This document shows positions 17,604-25,782 of a DNA stretch of 64,000 nucleotides, in pieces; position 1 is the first letter of the stretch, and each line of letters starts with the position of its first letter. Under the pieces are notes generated by a model. It saw nothing but the letters and a program-made list of their open reading frames with translations, was not told where the DNA came from and did no database searches. The DNA is from Flavobacteriales bacterium UBA4422 (GTDB lineage: Bacteria > Bacteroidota > Bacteroidia > Flavobacteriales_G > Salibacteraceae). A program made the position numbers and the translations under genes. The stretch lies in contig DGQE01000015.1 in the NCBI GenBank assembly GCA_002389645.1, forward strand, positions 186,001-250,000. Direction: 5' to 3'.

Positions 17604-18095
17604 TTACATTGCCCTTCTCAGAAAAAGGGTGTAGGTAGATTGTTGGAACGCGTTTGGATTTTGAACGATAGTAGCAGTGATGCGGTCATTCGAATCAAAA
17701 ACATAATCCATTACAAAAGGTGCATTTGAAGTATCTTGAAGACTATCTAGTTGATTATAAACGTAAAAACGACCATTGGCTTCTTCAAAATTCGTTGACC
17801 GAACATCTTCCGTTTCAACACCAGAAAAAGTCACATAACTTAAAAGAAATGATGTTTCAGATGTACACTTAACATCCAAAAAGTAAGTGAGCGTTGGTGC
17901 TTTGTCTTCGGTGATGGAATCAACAGTATCAATAACAGAAACTACATATACTGAATCGGAAACCCAAGAACCTTCTACATCATTACTCAAGTTGCAAAAC
18001 ACCACCTCGGTGGGCTCAATTTCTTTGATATCAACTACTTTTTCGCAAGAGAAAAACAGTATCGACAACGCTAACATTACAATGAAGTTTCTCAT
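17604..18095 (-). CDS. Uncharacterised lipoprotein
   Basis: The 163-residue protein has a lipoprotein signal peptide (SILFFSC, Cys17) and a short mature part rich in beta strands (TLTYFLDVKC, SFLLSYVTFSG, RFYVYNQLD, ITATIVQN, TYTLFLRR) that resembles a lipocalin-like fold in which the strands run end to end. I recognise no named family. Its ATG overlaps the stop of the 56-residue lipoprotein gene (ATGA), so the two are co-translated, and an Omp28-like gene follows. Confidence 0.7.
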   Translation of the reverse strand: MRNFIVMLALSILFFSCEKVVDIKEIEPTEVVFCNLSNDVEGSWVSDSVYVVSVIDTVDSITEDKAPTLTYFLDVKCTSETSFLLSYVTFSGVETEDVRSTNFEEANGRFYVYNQLDSLQDTSNAPFVMDYVFDSNDRITATIVQNPNAFQQSTYTLFLRRAM

Positions 18096-18262
18096 TTCAC
18101 AGAAGTATAAATTTCTCCACAGTCTAATGTATCAAATGGTGACTGGGCAGGATCACAGAACGTAAAAACATTGCCTTGAGTATCTGCACAATCAACGCAT
18201 TCTGATTCAGTGCATGAAACAAGTACAGAAAAAAAGAATAAAAACGCTAGAACCCTTCGCAT
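18092..18262 (-). CDS. 56-residue cysteine-rich lipoprotein
   Basis: This very small gene reads from ATG 18262 to TGA 18092. It starts with a good lipoprotein signal peptide (RRVLAFLFFFSVLVSC, lipidated Cys17). The 39-residue mature peptide has four more cysteines at 22, 25, 36 and 48, the first pair in a CVDC motif. The stop overlaps the start of the next lipoprotein gene by ATGA, strong support that it is translated. The cysteines could form two disulfides or bind a metal. No family is recognised. It is the first gene of a three-gene envelope unit that ends with the Omp28-like gene. Confidence 0.75.
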   Translation of the reverse strand: MRRVLAFLFFFSVLVSCTESECVDCADTQGNVFTFCDPAQSPFDTLDCGEIYTSVK

Positions 18263-18296
18263 GCCCCGAAAGTATGAAAAGCGGTTTTCTCGGAAA

Positions 18297-18331
18297 TAAA
18301 AAAAGGGCCTCGTTATTAAAACGAAACCCTT
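18297..18331 (-). terminator. Rho-independent terminator of the gap-kinase unit
   Basis: On the minus strand AAGGGTTTCGTT pairs with AACGAGGCCCTT across a 5-base loop (12 bp including two G-U pairs), followed by a run of seven T. It lies 41 bases after the kinase stop codon. Confidence 0.85.
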
Positions 18332-18371
18332 CTTGGGTGTTCACAAACCACAAAGATTCTACTTCATTTAC

Positions 18372-19265
18372 CTATTTAATACTTACATCAGTCTTTTTCA
18401 TTTCGGTAAAGACTTCTGATTTATACTCCCTATGATACTGAACTAAATTATCTGCTGGATTCTTGATTATTCTTCCCGGCTTGCAGTCACGTTTAATGAG
18501 TTCTTCTTTAAGAATATCTTCAAACAAAAACGCCAATGTTCCTACAAACCCAAGTTTGTGCTGATGGAAGTTCGAAAAATTAGCGATGTGCACATCAATA
18601 AAGCGAGCCATGCCATCCTTTACCATCTCAATTACATAAGGGTTTTCTTTATGAGCTATGATAAATGGCATAAACGAGGCTAAATAAACATTGGCATGAG
18701 CGTTCTTGTACACGTTCTCAACTGTCTGACTCCAATCTAGATTATACTTCTCTTCAAAGTCTCGTTGCATTTCAGCAGGAAGCCTCTTATAAAAATAGTC
18801 CGCTAAAATCTTCTTGCCGAAATAGCTTCCGCTGGCTTCATCTCCTAAAATAAAGCCAAGAGCCGGAACCAGCTCATGAACTTTCTCTCCATCAAAAAAG
18901 CAAGAATTCGAACCTGTTCCAACGATGCAGCTGATCAATGGCTCTCCTTCGTATAAAGAGTAAGCTGCCGCAACTAAATCATGATCAACGGTAACATTGG
19001 CATTAACAAAAAATTTCTCTAAAGACTCTTGAATTATAAAGTTTAATGACTCAGAAGAGCAACCAGCTCCATAAAAAAAAATGGTACTGATCTTATTCTT
19101 TAAATCTTTCAGCTCATCACATTTCTGAAGTGACTCTACAACAAACTTTTCACCATGAAAATAAGGATTGAAGCCAGGTGTTTTTGCTTCTAAAACAACC
19201 TCAGCCTTTCGATTTAAGACAATCCAATCACATTTGGTTGAACCACTTTCTGCAATAGCTATCAT
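18372..19265 (-). CDS. BadF/BadG-family ATPase, probable N-acetylglucosamine kinase-like sugar kinase
   Basis: The 297-residue protein has the ASKHA fold: a phosphate-1 loop near the start (AESGSTKCDW, residues 5-14), a phosphate-2 region (CIVGTGSNSCFFDG, about 113-126) and GFILGDEASGSYFGKK (about 136-151), which is diagnostic of the BadF/BadG/BcrA/NAGK family. Such proteins in Bacteroidota are annotated as GlcNAc kinases. The conserved Asp of the first loop is replaced by Glu (AESGSTK), as often in this subgroup. It follows gap by 11 bases in one unit under the type A operator, so a role in hexose or amino-sugar entry into glycolysis is likely. The true substrate is unknown. Confidence 0.8.
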   Translation of the reverse strand: MIAIAESGSTKCDWIVLNRKAEVVLEAKTPGFNPYFHGEKFVVESLQKCDELKDLKNKISTIFFYGAGCSSESLNFIIQESLEKFFVNANVTVDHDLVAAAYSLYEGEPLISCIVGTGSNSCFFDGEKVHELVPALGFILGDEASGSYFGKKILADYFYKRLPAEMQRDFEEKYNLDWSQTVENVYKNAHANVYLASFMPFIIAHKENPYVIEMVKDGMARFIDVHIANFSNFHQHKLGFVGTLAFLFEDILKEELIKRDCKPGRIIKNPADNLVQYHREYKSEVFTEMKKTDVSIK

Positions 19266-19276
19266 AAATCTTTTGC

Positions 19277-20269
19277 TTAGGCGTTTAACTTGTGAATTAG
19301 ATCGACCATTCGAGAAGAATACCCAACCTCATTGTCATACCACCCAAAAACTCTGATAAGATTCTGGTTCACCTTGGTCAATTCACTATCGAAAATGCAT
19401 GAATGGTGGTTTCCTAAAATATCCGAGGACACCAACGGCTTGATGGAATATTCCATTATTCCGGCCAAATCTGATGAAGCATGCTCTTTCATTAATCGGT
19501 TCACTTCCTCTGCAGTAGTTTTCTCTTCAATCAAAATTGTAGCCTCAGTGATCGATCCAGAAGCAACTGGAACACGCAATGCATTGCCATCTAACTTTCC
19601 TTTCAATGAAGGAATTACTTTGCCAATAGCCTTTGCTGCACCTGTGGAGGTTGGTATAACGTTCAATGCCGCTGCTCTCGATCTTCTAAAATCTTTGTGA
19701 GGAGAATCCATTAATCTTTGGTCACCTGTATATGCGTGTGTTGTGGCAATAAAACCACTGTTAATTGTAAAGTGTTCGCTGAGAACATGCATCATTGGTG
19801 CAAGGCAGTTTGTTGTGCACGAAGCTCCAGAAAGAATCACATCACTATCTTGAATCACATTGTCGTTTACTCCAACCACAATGTTCTTAATATCACCTGA
19901 TGCCGGTGCTGAAATAAGCACCTTCTTGGCTCCAGCTTGAATATGGTATCCGGCCTTTTCCTCATCTTTAAAAATACCAGTACACTCGAGTACTAAATCC
20001 ACATTGAGCTCTTTCCAAGGAAGGTTTCTAGGATCCTTTTCTGCAAAAACTTTTACGACATTTCCATTAATCAAAATTCCGTCTGAATCAAGTGATATTT
20101 CTGCATTTGGCACACGTCCATACACAGTGTCAAACTCAAACAAATGAGCCAGCATTTCTGCATCTACTAAATCATTAATAGCAACAACTTCAACATTCTC
20201 GTCAACAATCAATTGACGCATCACATGTCTTCCTATTCTTCCAAAACCGTTAATCGCAACTCTTTTCAT
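19277..20269 (-). CDS. gap: Glyceraldehyde-3-phosphate dehydrogenase, type I
   Basis: The 330-residue enzyme has the NAD-binding start (RVAINGFGRIGRHVMRQL), the catalytic Cys in SGASCTTNCLAPM (about 150) and the C-terminal WYDNEVGYSSRMVDLI. It oxidises glyceraldehyde 3-phosphate to 1,3-bisphosphoglycerate in glycolysis, and serves the lower part of both the Embden-Meyerhof and Entner-Doudoroff routes. It is the first gene of a unit with the kinase. A 20-bp operator identical to the one before zwf lies 48 bases upstream of its start codon, just above a TAATATTG -7-like box. The gene is divergent from a Nudix-type regulator. Confidence 0.97.
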   Translation of the reverse strand: MKRVAINGFGRIGRHVMRQLIVDENVEVVAINDLVDAEMLAHLFEFDTVYGRVPNAEISLDSDGILINGNVVKVFAEKDPRNLPWKELNVDLVLECTGIFKDEEKAGYHIQAGAKKVLISAPASGDIKNIVVGVNDNVIQDSDVILSGASCTTNCLAPMMHVLSEHFTINSGFIATTHAYTGDQRLMDSPHKDFRRSRAAALNVIPTSTGAAKAIGKVIPSLKGKLDGNALRVPVASGSITEATILIEEKTTAEEVNRLMKEHASSDLAGIMEYSIKPLVSSDILGNHHSCIFDSELTKVNQNLIRVFGWYDNEVGYSSRMVDLIHKLNA

Positions 20270-20302
20270 AATTCCTATTGTCTTTTAGTAATAGCTACAG
20301 TG

Positions 20303-20336
20303 CAATATTAAACAATCTTAGTGTATTTTTTACACT
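20303..20336 (-). promoter_or_regulatory. Type A operator and -7 box of gap
   Basis: AGTGTA-TTTTT-TACACT (20320-20336) is a perfect 6-bp inverted repeat. The 20 bases from 20317 to 20336 are identical to 25710-25729 upstream of zwf. On the minus strand TAATATTG (20303-20310, one mismatch to TAnnTTTG) starts 18 bases from the operator centre, so a bound protein would cover the -33 region of the gap promoter. Confidence 0.75.
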
Positions 20337-20373
20337 TAGTTCGTAAATATCTATTTTTACGGGCCTGTAGAGT

Positions 20374-20381
20374 TATATTTG
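20374..20381 (+). promoter_or_regulatory. -7 element of the Nudix-type regulator gene
   Basis: TATATTTG matches TAnnTTTG exactly and lies 26 bases before the ATG at 20408, giving a leader of about 20 bases. The type A operator lies 46 bases further upstream, so autoregulation from the same site is possible. Confidence 0.5.
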
Positions 20382-20407
20382 AACTTAATCAACAACCTTG
20401 AGCATTA

Positions 20408-21130
20408 ATGGCAGACTCAGCAAACATGCATTCATCACCAAACCCCAATGTATCGACAGATTGCGTTGTGTTCGGTTTTGATGATGAAAAGCTAAAAGTC
20501 TTGCTCATCGAACAAAAAAACACTGGTGGAATAAGCCCACAACTCGCGCTTCCTGGAGATTTGGTGCTTGAGAATGAAAACCTCTATCAGTCAGCTACTC
20601 GCATTCTTAAAGAGTTGACCAACCTCGAAGGAATTTACCTCAAGCAATTCAAAACATTTGGAAATCCAAACCGAGTGAGAGATGTAAAGGACCAAGATTG
20701 GCTGCGCACTTTTAGAGAAGACCCTCAAGCAAGGGTGATTACGGTTGCGTACTATTCACTAGTAAAAATGGAGGATTTTGCTCCTCAAGCTGCATCTTTA
20801 GCAGGCAAGGTGGTTTGGCAAAATGTAGATGAGGTACCTCAACTCGCTTTCGATCACAATCAAATCTTCAATGAAGCTTTGGAACGATTAAGGGAAGAGT
20901 TTGAATATAAAAACGTAGGATACGAATTACTTCCAAAGAAATTCACCCTATCAATGTTGCAGAAACTCCATGAAATAATTTTAGGAGTAGAGTTAGACAA
21001 GAGAAACTTCAGGAAAAAGATTAAAAAGTCGGATGTTTTAATTCCACTAGATGAAAAGCAATCAGGAGTAGACCATAAACCAGCTCAGCTCTTCCGATAT
21101 AAAACCGCGTCTAAATCCTCGTCTATTTAA
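20408..21130 (+). CDS. Nudix-type (NrtR/AraR-like) transcriptional regulator of sugar catabolism
   Basis: The 240-residue protein joins an N-terminal Nudix domain (about 15-150) to a C-terminal winged helix (about 160-225, GYELLPKKFTLSMLQKLHEIILG), the layout of NrtR and of AraR-type regulators of Bacteroidota. The Nudix box is degenerate: ATRILKELTNLEG replaces the catalytic REUxEExG, with only one of the glutamates kept, so it should sense rather than hydrolyse a ligand. It is divergent from gap and shares the type A operator region; the identical operator precedes zwf. It is probably a repressor relieved by a sugar or sugar phosphate. The ligand is unknown. Its 3' end overlaps the convergent eda gene by eight bases. 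Confidence 0.85.
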   Translation: MADSANMHSSPNPNVSTDCVVFGFDDEKLKVLLIEQKNTGGISPQLALPGDLVLENENLYQSATRILKELTNLEGIYLKQFKTFGNPNRVRDVKDQDWLRTFREDPQARVITVAYYSLVKMEDFAPQAASLAGKVVWQNVDEVPQLAFDHNQIFNEALERLREEFEYKNVGYELLPKKFTLSMLQKLHEIILGVELDKRNFRKKIKKSDVLIPLDEKQSGVDHKPAQLFRYKTASKSSSI

Positions 21131-21692
21131 AGTCTTTTTGAAACCACGACCCACCTACAGCAAAAACATTTGAAAGCGATAAGTAGTCATCACTTGTAGC
21201 TTTGGTTATTCCGCCTGTTGGGCAGAACTGCACATCGGGAAACAACTGACCATAGGCCTTCAATGCATCTAATCCACCGAAGAGGTTTGCTGGAAAAAAT
21301 TTCAGCGTGTCTAGGCCTTGCTCACGAGCCCACATTATTTCGCTTGGAGTAGATGTTCCTGGTAAATACGGGAGTTTAGAAGACTCCATTTCAGTTTGAA
21401 GTTCGGGGGTCAACCCTGGGCTTACAATAAAGTCTCCGTTCAGCTTAACCAATTGATCAAGTTGCTCATTATTCGTAACAGTGCCTGCTCCTATCAAAAA
21501 CCTGCCATCATACTCCTTTTTTAGAAGTTCAATGGCTTTGATTCCTGCTGGCGTGCGTAAGGTGATTTCGATACAATTCACGTTTTGCCCCATCAAATAC
21601 TCAATGAAAGCAGGTGCTTCATCAGCATCGTTGAACGTAACAACAGGCACTAATGCATGCCCTTCCATTACTTTTCTAATTCCGTTTTGCAT
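21123..21692 (-). CDS. eda: KDPG aldolase
   Basis: The 189-residue protein is slightly shorter than the usual 205-215 but keeps the class I aldolase features: Glu in NCIEITLRTPAGIKAI (about 38-50), GAGTV (about 70), the Schiff-base Lys in LDTLKFFPANLFGG (about 133) and FCPTGGI (about 160). It splits 2-keto-3-deoxy-6-phosphogluconate into pyruvate and glyceraldehyde 3-phosphate, the last step of the Entner-Doudoroff route. It is the last gene of the zwf-pgl-edd-eda operon, eight bases after edd. Confidence 0.95.
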   Translation of the reverse strand: MQNGIRKVMEGHALVPVVTFNDADEAPAFIEYLMGQNVNCIEITLRTPAGIKAIELLKKEYDGRFLIGAGTVTNNEQLDQLVKLNGDFIVSPGLTPELQTEMESSKLPYLPGTSTPSEIMWAREQGLDTLKFFPANLFGGLDALKAYGQLFPDVQFCPTGGITKATSDDYLSLSNVFAVGGSWFQKDFK

Positions 21693-21700
21693 GATCGATT

Positions 21701-23503
21701 TTAGATAATGAATGACGCGCCCTCTTCACTTTCAGTAACAAGGGGCTTAAGTCTATTGAATAACTCACGACCAACACCAAATGAGTCAAAGTTCTCAGCT
21801 GTAGTGATTGTTCTTTTATCTACTTCATCAAAGTTTAAGCAGGAAAGCGTTCCCTTGTGTGCGTCAAGTTCTATCATATCGCCTGTCTGCAGTTTAGCAA
21901 TAGGTCCACCTTTTGCCGCCTCAGGACTCAAATGAATAGCCGCAGGAACTTTTCCTGAAGCGCCAGACATTCTTCCATCTGTCACTAATGCAACTTTATA
22001 ACCTTGACTCATCAAAAGTCCCAACGTTGGCGTGAGCTTATGCAATTCAGGCATACCGATAGAATGCGCACCTTGGTTTCTTACAACCACTACAACATCT
22101 TTATTCAACTCACCTTTTTTGAATGCAGTGATTACATCATCCTGATCTTCAAAAACAACAGCAGGCGCTTTCACAACATAGTTTTCTTCTTTGACAGCAG
22201 AAACCTTAATTACTGATCTTCCGAGATTGCCGCTTAAAATTTTCAACCCCCCTGTTGCTACAAAAGGATTATCAACTCCTCGGAGCACTGTTTCATCCAA
22301 GGACTTTTCTGGAGCATTTCTCCATGCTAACTTCCCATTATCTATGAATGGTTCTTTTGTATAAGCTTCGAGCCCTTGGCCGGCTGCTGTCTTTACGTTT
22401 TCGTTGAGTAAACCGCCTTCTCTAAGCGTCTTCATCAAGTAACCCATTCCACCGCAGGCTTGGAAGTGATTGATATCTGCACTTCCGTTAGGATATACAC
22501 GAGTCAATTGCGGCACAACATCAGCAACCTCAGAGAAGTCTTCCCAGTTGATGACAATTCCAGCAGCGCGGGCAATGGCAATTAAATGAATTGTATGATT
22601 AGTAGAGCCACCTGTGGCAACTAACCCAACTAAGGCATTCACAACACTCTCTTCAGTAATTACTTCAAATAGTGGAGTATATTCATCTCCGAGAGCAGTG
22701 ATCTCAGTTAAGCGCTTAACGGTATAATCATTCAACGCTTCGCGCAGCTCTGTTCCTGGAGTAACGAAAGATGCGCCTGGTAAATGCACGCCCATTATTT
22801 CCATCAGCATTTGGTTGCTGTTTGCAGTACCATAAAAAGTGCACGTTCCAGCAGAATGATAAGAAGCCGACTCTGCTTTTAAGAGTTCATCACGACCTAT
22901 TTTTCCTGCAGCATAGTCTCTTCTATGCTGTGCCTTTTCTTCATTGGTAATACCCGACTCCATAGGCCCACCAGGAACAAAAATGAAAGGAAGGTGACCG
23001 AAGCGAAGGGCTCCTATCATCATTCCTGGAACAATCTTATCGCAAATGCCCAAACACATACCTCCATCAAACATTTGATGTGACATTCCAATGGCGGTTG
23101 ACAATGCGATGATGTCTCTGCTGAATAGTGACAACTCCATCCCTAATTGCCCTTGAGTAACACCATCACACATAGCTGGCACACCTGAAGCTACTTGAGC
23201 AACTGCGCCATACTTTCTCGCTGACTGACGCAAGGCTTCGGGATAGTATTCATAGGTTTTGTGCGCGCTTAACATGTCGTTGTACGCAGTAATAATTGCC
23301 AGATTAGCCTTGCTCGTTCCACTAAGTGAAACTTTCTCGTCATCAGCACAGGCAGCAAACGCGTGAGCTAAGTTTCCACATGCTAGGTCTCCTCGAGTAA
23401 CTGATGCATTCTTGGAAGACGTCATCAACGCGATATACTCTGATCTTGATTTCTTTGAGCGTTCTTTAATACGCTCTGTTATTTCTTTAATTCTCTTATT
23501 CAT
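21701..23503 (-). CDS. edd: 6-phosphogluconate dehydratase
   Basis: The 600-residue length is typical of the IlvD/Edd family. The family regions are GVPAMCDGVTQGQLGMELSLFSRD-like (about 106-128), the iron-sulfur Cys in GGMCLGICDKIVPGM (about 147-161), GTCTFYGTANSNQMLMEIMG (about 213-232) and TDGRMSGASGKVPAAIHL (about 510-527). The phosphogluconate subtype, rather than dihydroxyacid dehydratase, is shown by length and by the flanking pgl and eda genes. It dehydrates 6-phosphogluconate to KDPG. It starts seven bases or fewer after pgl in the same operon. Confidence 0.95.
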   Translation of the reverse strand: MNKRIKEITERIKERSKKSRSEYIALMTSSKNASVTRGDLACGNLAHAFAACADDEKVSLSGTSKANLAIITAYNDMLSAHKTYEYYPEALRQSARKYGAVAQVASGVPAMCDGVTQGQLGMELSLFSRDIIALSTAIGMSHQMFDGGMCLGICDKIVPGMMIGALRFGHLPFIFVPGGPMESGITNEEKAQHRRDYAAGKIGRDELLKAESASYHSAGTCTFYGTANSNQMLMEIMGVHLPGASFVTPGTELREALNDYTVKRLTEITALGDEYTPLFEVITEESVVNALVGLVATGGSTNHTIHLIAIARAAGIVINWEDFSEVADVVPQLTRVYPNGSADINHFQACGGMGYLMKTLREGGLLNENVKTAAGQGLEAYTKEPFIDNGKLAWRNAPEKSLDETVLRGVDNPFVATGGLKILSGNLGRSVIKVSAVKEENYVVKAPAVVFEDQDDVITAFKKGELNKDVVVVVRNQGAHSIGMPELHKLTPTLGLLMSQGYKVALVTDGRMSGASGKVPAAIHLSPEAAKGGPIAKLQTGDMIELDAHKGTLSCLNFDEVDKRTITTAENFDSFGVGRELFNRLKPLVTESEEGASFII

Positions 23504-23509
23504 ATGATT

Positions 23510-24187
23510 TTATTCTGTCCAATACACTTCTAAGTCTATAATGTCTTGACCTATAAATGCCACTATTGGATATATATGATAATCTTGATTTTTTTCAGCT
23601 TCCTTCAATATTAAGGCCTTTTCTTGGCCATAACAATGAAGAATTAATCTATTCGTATTGAGCAATGCTCTTCGAGTAAATGATATTCGCTGATGAGGCG
23701 CGGCTTGTGGATTGGTAATAATTAAAGACTCTTTTGTAGTCAAATTCATCCCATAGTCCAACTCAGGAGCATCAGGAAAAAGTGACGCAGTGTGTCCGTC
23801 AGTGCCCATTCCCAATATCACAACACTCAAAGGAAAGTGATCCGTTGAAAATGCATCCTTTACCCGTTGCAAGTTATCTTCAGCATTTTCGGCATTTTGA
23901 ACTAAAGGAATAAACTGCGCTTTTGCGGCCTTGTTTTGCAATAAATTGGCTTTGACTAACTCTCCGTTTTGATCTGTATGTCCGTCAGGCACAAATCGCT
24001 CATCTACTAGAGATACTGTGACTTTAGACCAATCAAATTGAACATTAGAAAGCGATTTAAACAGATTGACTGGTGTTGAACCTCCCGAAACTAATAGCGT
24101 TGCCTGACCTTTATTCTCTATTTCGTGCGCTAAGGTTTTCGCAATTTCAGAAACAAGGTTCGATTCCAATTCAGATCTACTCATCAT
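23510..24187 (-). CDS. pgl: 6-phosphogluconolactonase
   Basis: The 225-residue protein belongs to the SugarP_isomerase/Pgl (DevB) family: LLVSGGSTPVNLFKSL (about 31-46), VSLVDERFVPDGHTDQN (about 60-76) and LGMGTDGHTASLFPDAPEL (about 130-148). It hydrolyses 6-phosphogluconolactone made by Zwf. Its start overlaps the end of zwf by 11 bases, so the two are translationally coupled, and edd follows after six bases. Confidence 0.95.
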   Translation of the reverse strand: MMSRSELESNLVSEIAKTLAHEIENKGQATLLVSGGSTPVNLFKSLSNVQFDWSKVTVSLVDERFVPDGHTDQNGELVKANLLQNKAAKAQFIPLVQNAENAEDNLQRVKDAFSTDHFPLSVVILGMGTDGHTASLFPDAPELDYGMNLTTKESLIITNPQAAPHQRISFTRRALLNTNRLILHCYGQEKALILKEAEKNQDYHIYPIVAFIGQDIIDLEVYWTE

Positions 24188-25679
24188 TATCTTCCAACTT
24201 TTTTTGAGCCTTGATCACGTGTCTTGACTTAACCCACTCATGATCACCGTCCATTACTTTATCTCCCGGACCCCATGTTCCTGCTTCATAAAGCACGTTA
24301 GGCATTTTTGTTTTATCCCAATTGGTTAAAATTGATTCTGCCCATGTCCATGCCGCCTTAACTTCATCTCTGCGCATAAACAACGTTTGATTTCCTCTAA
24401 CCACATCCATTAATAAACGCTCATAAGCCTCAGGAAAACGCTGATCAAAATGCTCAGCATAATCCAATTCTAGAGAGAACGGCTTGTAACGATATCCACC
24501 CGGGCCAGGAATTTTAACCATTTGCTGTAGCTCAATTCTTTCTTCTGGTTGCAGTCGAATGGTCAATTTATTGTTGGCCATTTTCTTACGATCTGGGAAA
24601 AGGTTATGAGGCACATCCTTAAAATTGATCACAATTTCTGAATATCGGTGCGGCATTCTTTTGCCGGTTCTAAGGAAGAAAGGAACTCCGCCCCAACGCC
24701 AATTGTCAACATGTGCCTTTAGAGCAACGAATGTTTCCGTGTTCGATTCAAACTTGTCGATATCTTCCAGGTAAGAAGGAAGTCTTCCTTCTCCAGTATT
24801 TCCCCTTGTGTATTGACCCCTCACGGTCTCTGTCAAAATTGAATTCTTATCATACAATCGAAGCGCACGGAGAACTTTTAGTTTTTCATCTCTCACTAAA
24901 TCAGCTTCAAGCGTGACTGGTGGCTCCATTGCTATTAAACAAAGTAACTGCAGAAGGTGGTTTTGAACCATGTCTCTCAGCGCTCCATACTTATCATAAA
25001 ATCCACCGCGAGTACCTACACCAATTGATTCGGCTACGGTTATCTGAATATTGTCAATGTCCTGTGCGTTCCAAGAGCTCTCAAAAATGTTGTTGGCAAA
25101 ACGAAGTACCATTAAGTTTTGAACCGTTTCCTTTCCAAGATAATGGTCGATACGATAAATCTGCTCTTCTGGAAAATGTAATGCTACTTGATTGTTCACC
25201 GCTTCCGAACTTTTAAGATCAGTTCCAAGAGGTTTTTCCAAAACTACTCGCGCATCAGGAATGATATAGCCTTGGTTGTCAAGGTACTCGCATATAGGAC
25301 CAAAAGCTGCAGCTGGCGTAGCCAAATAAAACACTCTTATAGGATGGAAATCCTTGGTAAACCATTTTGCAGCATGAGCATCTTCAATCTTTTTTCCGGT
25401 ATCAATTTGCGCGAAAGTGACCATGGAAAGAAGCTTTGAAATCACTGCACCATCCGCGTCTTTGATGTATTCTTTCAAGCTTTTTTCGAGCTGTTCGATA
25501 AAATCTTTTTGAGTCCGCTTTGACCTTGAAACAGCCATTACTCGGCTTGAATCATCAATTTGGTGTTCATTTAAGCGATGGTAAAGCGCTGGAAATATTT
25601 TTCTGAATGACAAGTCTCCATCTCCTCCGAAGATTACTAGATCGAAATTGTCCATTATTTGTTTTTGATTAGTTGTCAT
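24177..25679 (-). CDS. zwf: Glucose-6-phosphate 1-dehydrogenase
   Basis: The 500-residue protein has the dinucleotide loop FGGDGDLSFRKIFPALY (about 18-34), the active-site RIDHYLGKETVQNL (about 175-188) and the substrate-binding RTGKRMPHR region (about 338). It oxidises glucose 6-phosphate and feeds both the pentose phosphate and the Entner-Doudoroff routes. It is first in the four-gene operon. The type A operator, 31 bases upstream, sits directly above a perfect -7 box. An internal ATG at codon 9 is an alternative start. Confidence 0.97.
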   Translation of the reverse strand: MTTNQKQIMDNFDLVIFGGDGDLSFRKIFPALYHRLNEHQIDDSSRVMAVSRSKRTQKDFIEQLEKSLKEYIKDADGAVISKLLSMVTFAQIDTGKKIEDAHAAKWFTKDFHPIRVFYLATPAAAFGPICEYLDNQGYIIPDARVVLEKPLGTDLKSSEAVNNQVALHFPEEQIYRIDHYLGKETVQNLMVLRFANNIFESSWNAQDIDNIQITVAESIGVGTRGGFYDKYGALRDMVQNHLLQLLCLIAMEPPVTLEADLVRDEKLKVLRALRLYDKNSILTETVRGQYTRGNTGEGRLPSYLEDIDKFESNTETFVALKAHVDNWRWGGVPFFLRTGKRMPHRYSEIVINFKDVPHNLFPDRKKMANNKLTIRLQPEERIELQQMVKIPGPGGYRYKPFSLELDYAEHFDQRFPEAYERLLMDVVRGNQTLFMRRDEVKAAWTWAESILTNWDKTKMPNVLYEAGTWGPGDKVMDGDHEWVKSRHVIKAQKKLEDNDE

Positions 25680-25696
25680 ATTTTCAATAAGAATCT

Positions 25697-25729
25697 CAAA
25701 GATAATCTACTTAGTGTATTTTTTACACT
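25697..25729 (-). promoter_or_regulatory. Type A operator and -7 box of the Entner-Doudoroff operon
   Basis: AGTGTA-TTTTT-TACACT occupies 25713-25729; with three flanking bases it is identical over 20 bp to the site before gap. On the minus strand TATCTTTG (25697-25704) is a perfect TAnnTTTG element beginning 17 bases from the operator centre, so the operator covers the expected -33 position. Confidence 0.8.
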
Positions 25730-25782
25730 ATCTTATTCATATTTAACCTGCGCTTAACAAAGCATAACTAACACTTACTATT

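Noticed and set aside
18214..18435. Plus-strand frame of 73 residues near 18.3 kb
   Set aside because: It crosses the minus-strand terminator and two real minus-strand gene ends, and reads as low-complexity Lys/Ser.
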